This document shows, piece by piece, positions 62,181 to 64,000 of a DNA stretch of 64,000 nt. Location of the stretch: the NCBI GenBank assembly GCA_949825045.1, contig OX463827.1, positions 4,982,501-5,046,500 on the forward strand, read 5' to 3'. The notes below the pieces were generated by a model, which did not search any database, was not told where the DNA came from, and saw only the letters and a program-made list of their open reading frames with translations. The translations under genes were made by a program, and so were the position numbers. Positions within the stretch are counted from its first letter, which is position 1, and each line of letters starts with the position of its first letter. This DNA is from Argyresthia goedartella (Eukaryota > Arthropoda > Insecta > Lepidoptera > Argyresthiidae).

Positions 62181-63142
62181 CGGTGCGGCAGTGATAGTGA
62201 AACATCCAGTCTTACAACTGTCAATGAGTCTGATATGTCTAGAATTGAACCAGTACAATCTGATCATGAAGATCATGAAATGTCATATGAATCTGTTGTA
62301 TATTTAGATTCTGAATTTGATGACTAATCAAAAAAATGAATACTTAATCCTACTGGTTTTATTTTCTATATTTTATCCCGACTTCATGCAGGTACTTACT
62401 TTAGTGGAAGATTATTTCATAATGATAAAAAATAACAGTAGTTAATGTGACTTCAATAATGAGAGGCTTTAATATACGAGAATTTCATAATAACAACACA
62501 CGAGTATTTTCATGTCTAATTATGTACACTTACCTTTATCTCTACATATCATAAGCGATCTATGATTGTTAATTTATAGTTATAGTTAAAATGTAACTTG
62601 TAATAAGTTCGATAAGTTCAATTTTAAAATAAGTTTGGCAATTAGTGAAGCGGCCAATTTGCATGGGTATACTATACTTAGTATTGCTATATATCAAGTT
62701 ATATAGCGTCCTCAGACCAGGTTTTTTATGTTCCTAGTTTGCATAATTTTATTTTGAGCTACAGTTAAATATTCCTTTAATTAATTGTACTATGTTCTAT
62801 ATGTTCTTCCATCGAGCTGCTTCATCCGTAACTCATGAATAAGCTATTGCATATAGTATTCTAAGCATTGTGACACGTCTGCCCAGGGCAACGTCCTGTG
62901 AAAGAGGCTTGATTGAATGAATGACTGATTGAGATTTTACTACATGTATACGTTTTTAGAGACAGATAGCCTAAGTAATAATTGATCAGTCGCTTTGTAG
63001 TATCTACCATCATAAAAGAAACACCATGTTGATTTTGATTTACATTCCTCCCTGCCTCAGGGGAAAAAGTGATCTGCACACATGCAGCCTCATTGATAAC
63101 AACAGCGATAAGAAATTAATACAATATAACACATTGAAAAGT
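62181..63142. other. Unassigned AT-rich sequence
   Basis: No gene or repeat family recognised. Confidence 0.4.
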
Positions 63143-64000
63143 AATAATAATAATAATAATTCTTTATTGCACAGAAAACACAATGGAAAAAATACAACGA
63201 ACAATATGCAAAGGTGAGCTTATTTCTAAAAAGAAATTTCTTACAGCTAACCTGTGAGGAAAGGAAAAAAATATTTATAGAGAGGTAGTCCTAGTGTACA
63301 GTTAAGATTTAAAAGAAAGAAATAAAGTCAATATACTATCAGATAAATCACAATACATCCTACACATACTATAAAATAAATTAATAGAATACAATAAATA
63401 CATAGATACACATACATACTATAAGATACCCACTATGCGGAAGAGAGGAGATGCTGTTTCAACTTTTTCTTAAAAGAGAATAAGGATGTGCAATCCCTAA
63501 TAGCGCAAGGAAGTGCATTCCACAAACGTATTACCCTTAACCTAAACGAGTGCTCGTAAGCAACAGTGTTGTGCTGAGGAATTGACAAAAGTGACACCGT
63601 GTGAGATCTCCGAAGTCTATCCCCAGAGAAAAGAAACTCAAAATGTTCACGAAGATAAGCGGGATAGCGCGGATTTCTCAAAATATTGAAGAGGAAGGAG
63701 AGAATGTGTATATCACGACGAAGTCGGATCGGGTGATATTGGGCGATATTGGGACACGTGATCATACTTGCGGAGACCGAAGATAAACCAAATCCCGAGA
63801 TTTTGAAGTCGCTCGAGTTTGTTCAGTAGATCTTCGTTCGCGCTGGCCCAGCAAACATCGGCGTAGTCAATTAAAGGCAGAAGAAGGGTCTGAACTAGCA
63901 TGATTTTAGTCTGCCTAGGCAAGAAGTACTGCAAACGCCGAAGGGAATGAAAGGATGCAAAGACTCGTCTGCTGACCTCACAAACGTGGGGCGACCAGGA
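63143..64000 (-). pseudogene. LINE of the 51-kb family, 3' part, cut by window end
   Basis: The C-terminal RT frame (63713 to at least 63934, then 63433-63765) matches the intact protein at 51666-54602: FLPRQTKIMLVQTLLLPLID, VCWASANEDLLNKLERLQNL, FGLRKYDHVSQYR, then PIRLRRDIHILSFLFNIL and IRLWNALPCAIRD. A deletion after HVSQYR removes about six residues (KELEWL in the intact copy) and shifts the frame. The 3' UTR ends in (TTA)n at 63143-63160. The rest of the element lies beyond 64000. Confidence 0.9.

Overview
The window looks like a stretch of intergenic or intronic nuclear DNA from an insect, most likely a moth or butterfly, built almost entirely of transposable elements. The signs are: long AT-rich sequence without operons; many broken reverse-transcriptase genes of the CR1/Jockey and RTE types; BEL/Pao and Ty3/Gypsy elements; tRNA-derived SINEs; and the GGTTCCGTAC-type and GCGAAGCGAAGC-type interspersed repeats familiar from lepidopteran genomes. 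I recognised no host protein-coding gene, rRNA or functional tRNA. The lepidopteran assignment is inference.

Layout. 1-13.9 kb: SINEs, MITEs, three LINE remnants on the minus strand (about 1.06-5.46 kb), GGTTCCGTAC-type repeats, a hAT transposase scrap and a short LINE tail with a 13-bp target-site duplication (TSD). 14.0-16.2 kb: a TA-flanked MITE and a LINE zinc-finger tail. 16.3-27.8 kb: a complete minus-strand Ty3/Gypsy element (two LTRs, GTAC TSD, decayed gag and pol). A complete 5.25-kb LINE with two open reading frames sits inside its gag. 27.9-31.2 kb: a BEL/Pao remnant and RTE-type LINE scraps. 31.25-31.85 kb: a 33-bp minisatellite. 33.4-36.5 kb: a nearly full-length, frameshifted Jockey-type LINE on the minus strand. 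37.3-47.9 kb: a head-to-tail duplication of a 5.2-5.3-kb block; each copy carries a truncated PIF1-type helicase gene followed by a large fold-back palindrome. 48-64 kb: further SINEs, an intact 978-codon LINE ORF inserted in another repeat (51.3-54.9 kb), an RTE endonuclease remnant, and a second copy of the same LINE family running off the window end.

The only long intact reading frames belong to transposons: ORF1 and ORF2 of the nested LINE, the 978-codon LINE ORF, and the paired helicase fragments. The nesting gives relative ages: the Gypsy element is older than the LINE inside it, and the GCGAAGC repeats are older than the LINE and SINE inserted in them.

The best candidates for something unusual are the tandem block with helicase fragment and fold-back palindrome (which may also be an assembly artefact from two haplotypes), the cleanly dated LINE-in-Gypsy insertion, the SINE families that share a 3' domain, and the minisatellite with a second-order repeat. 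Alignments were made by eye and boundaries are approximate unless a TSD is given.
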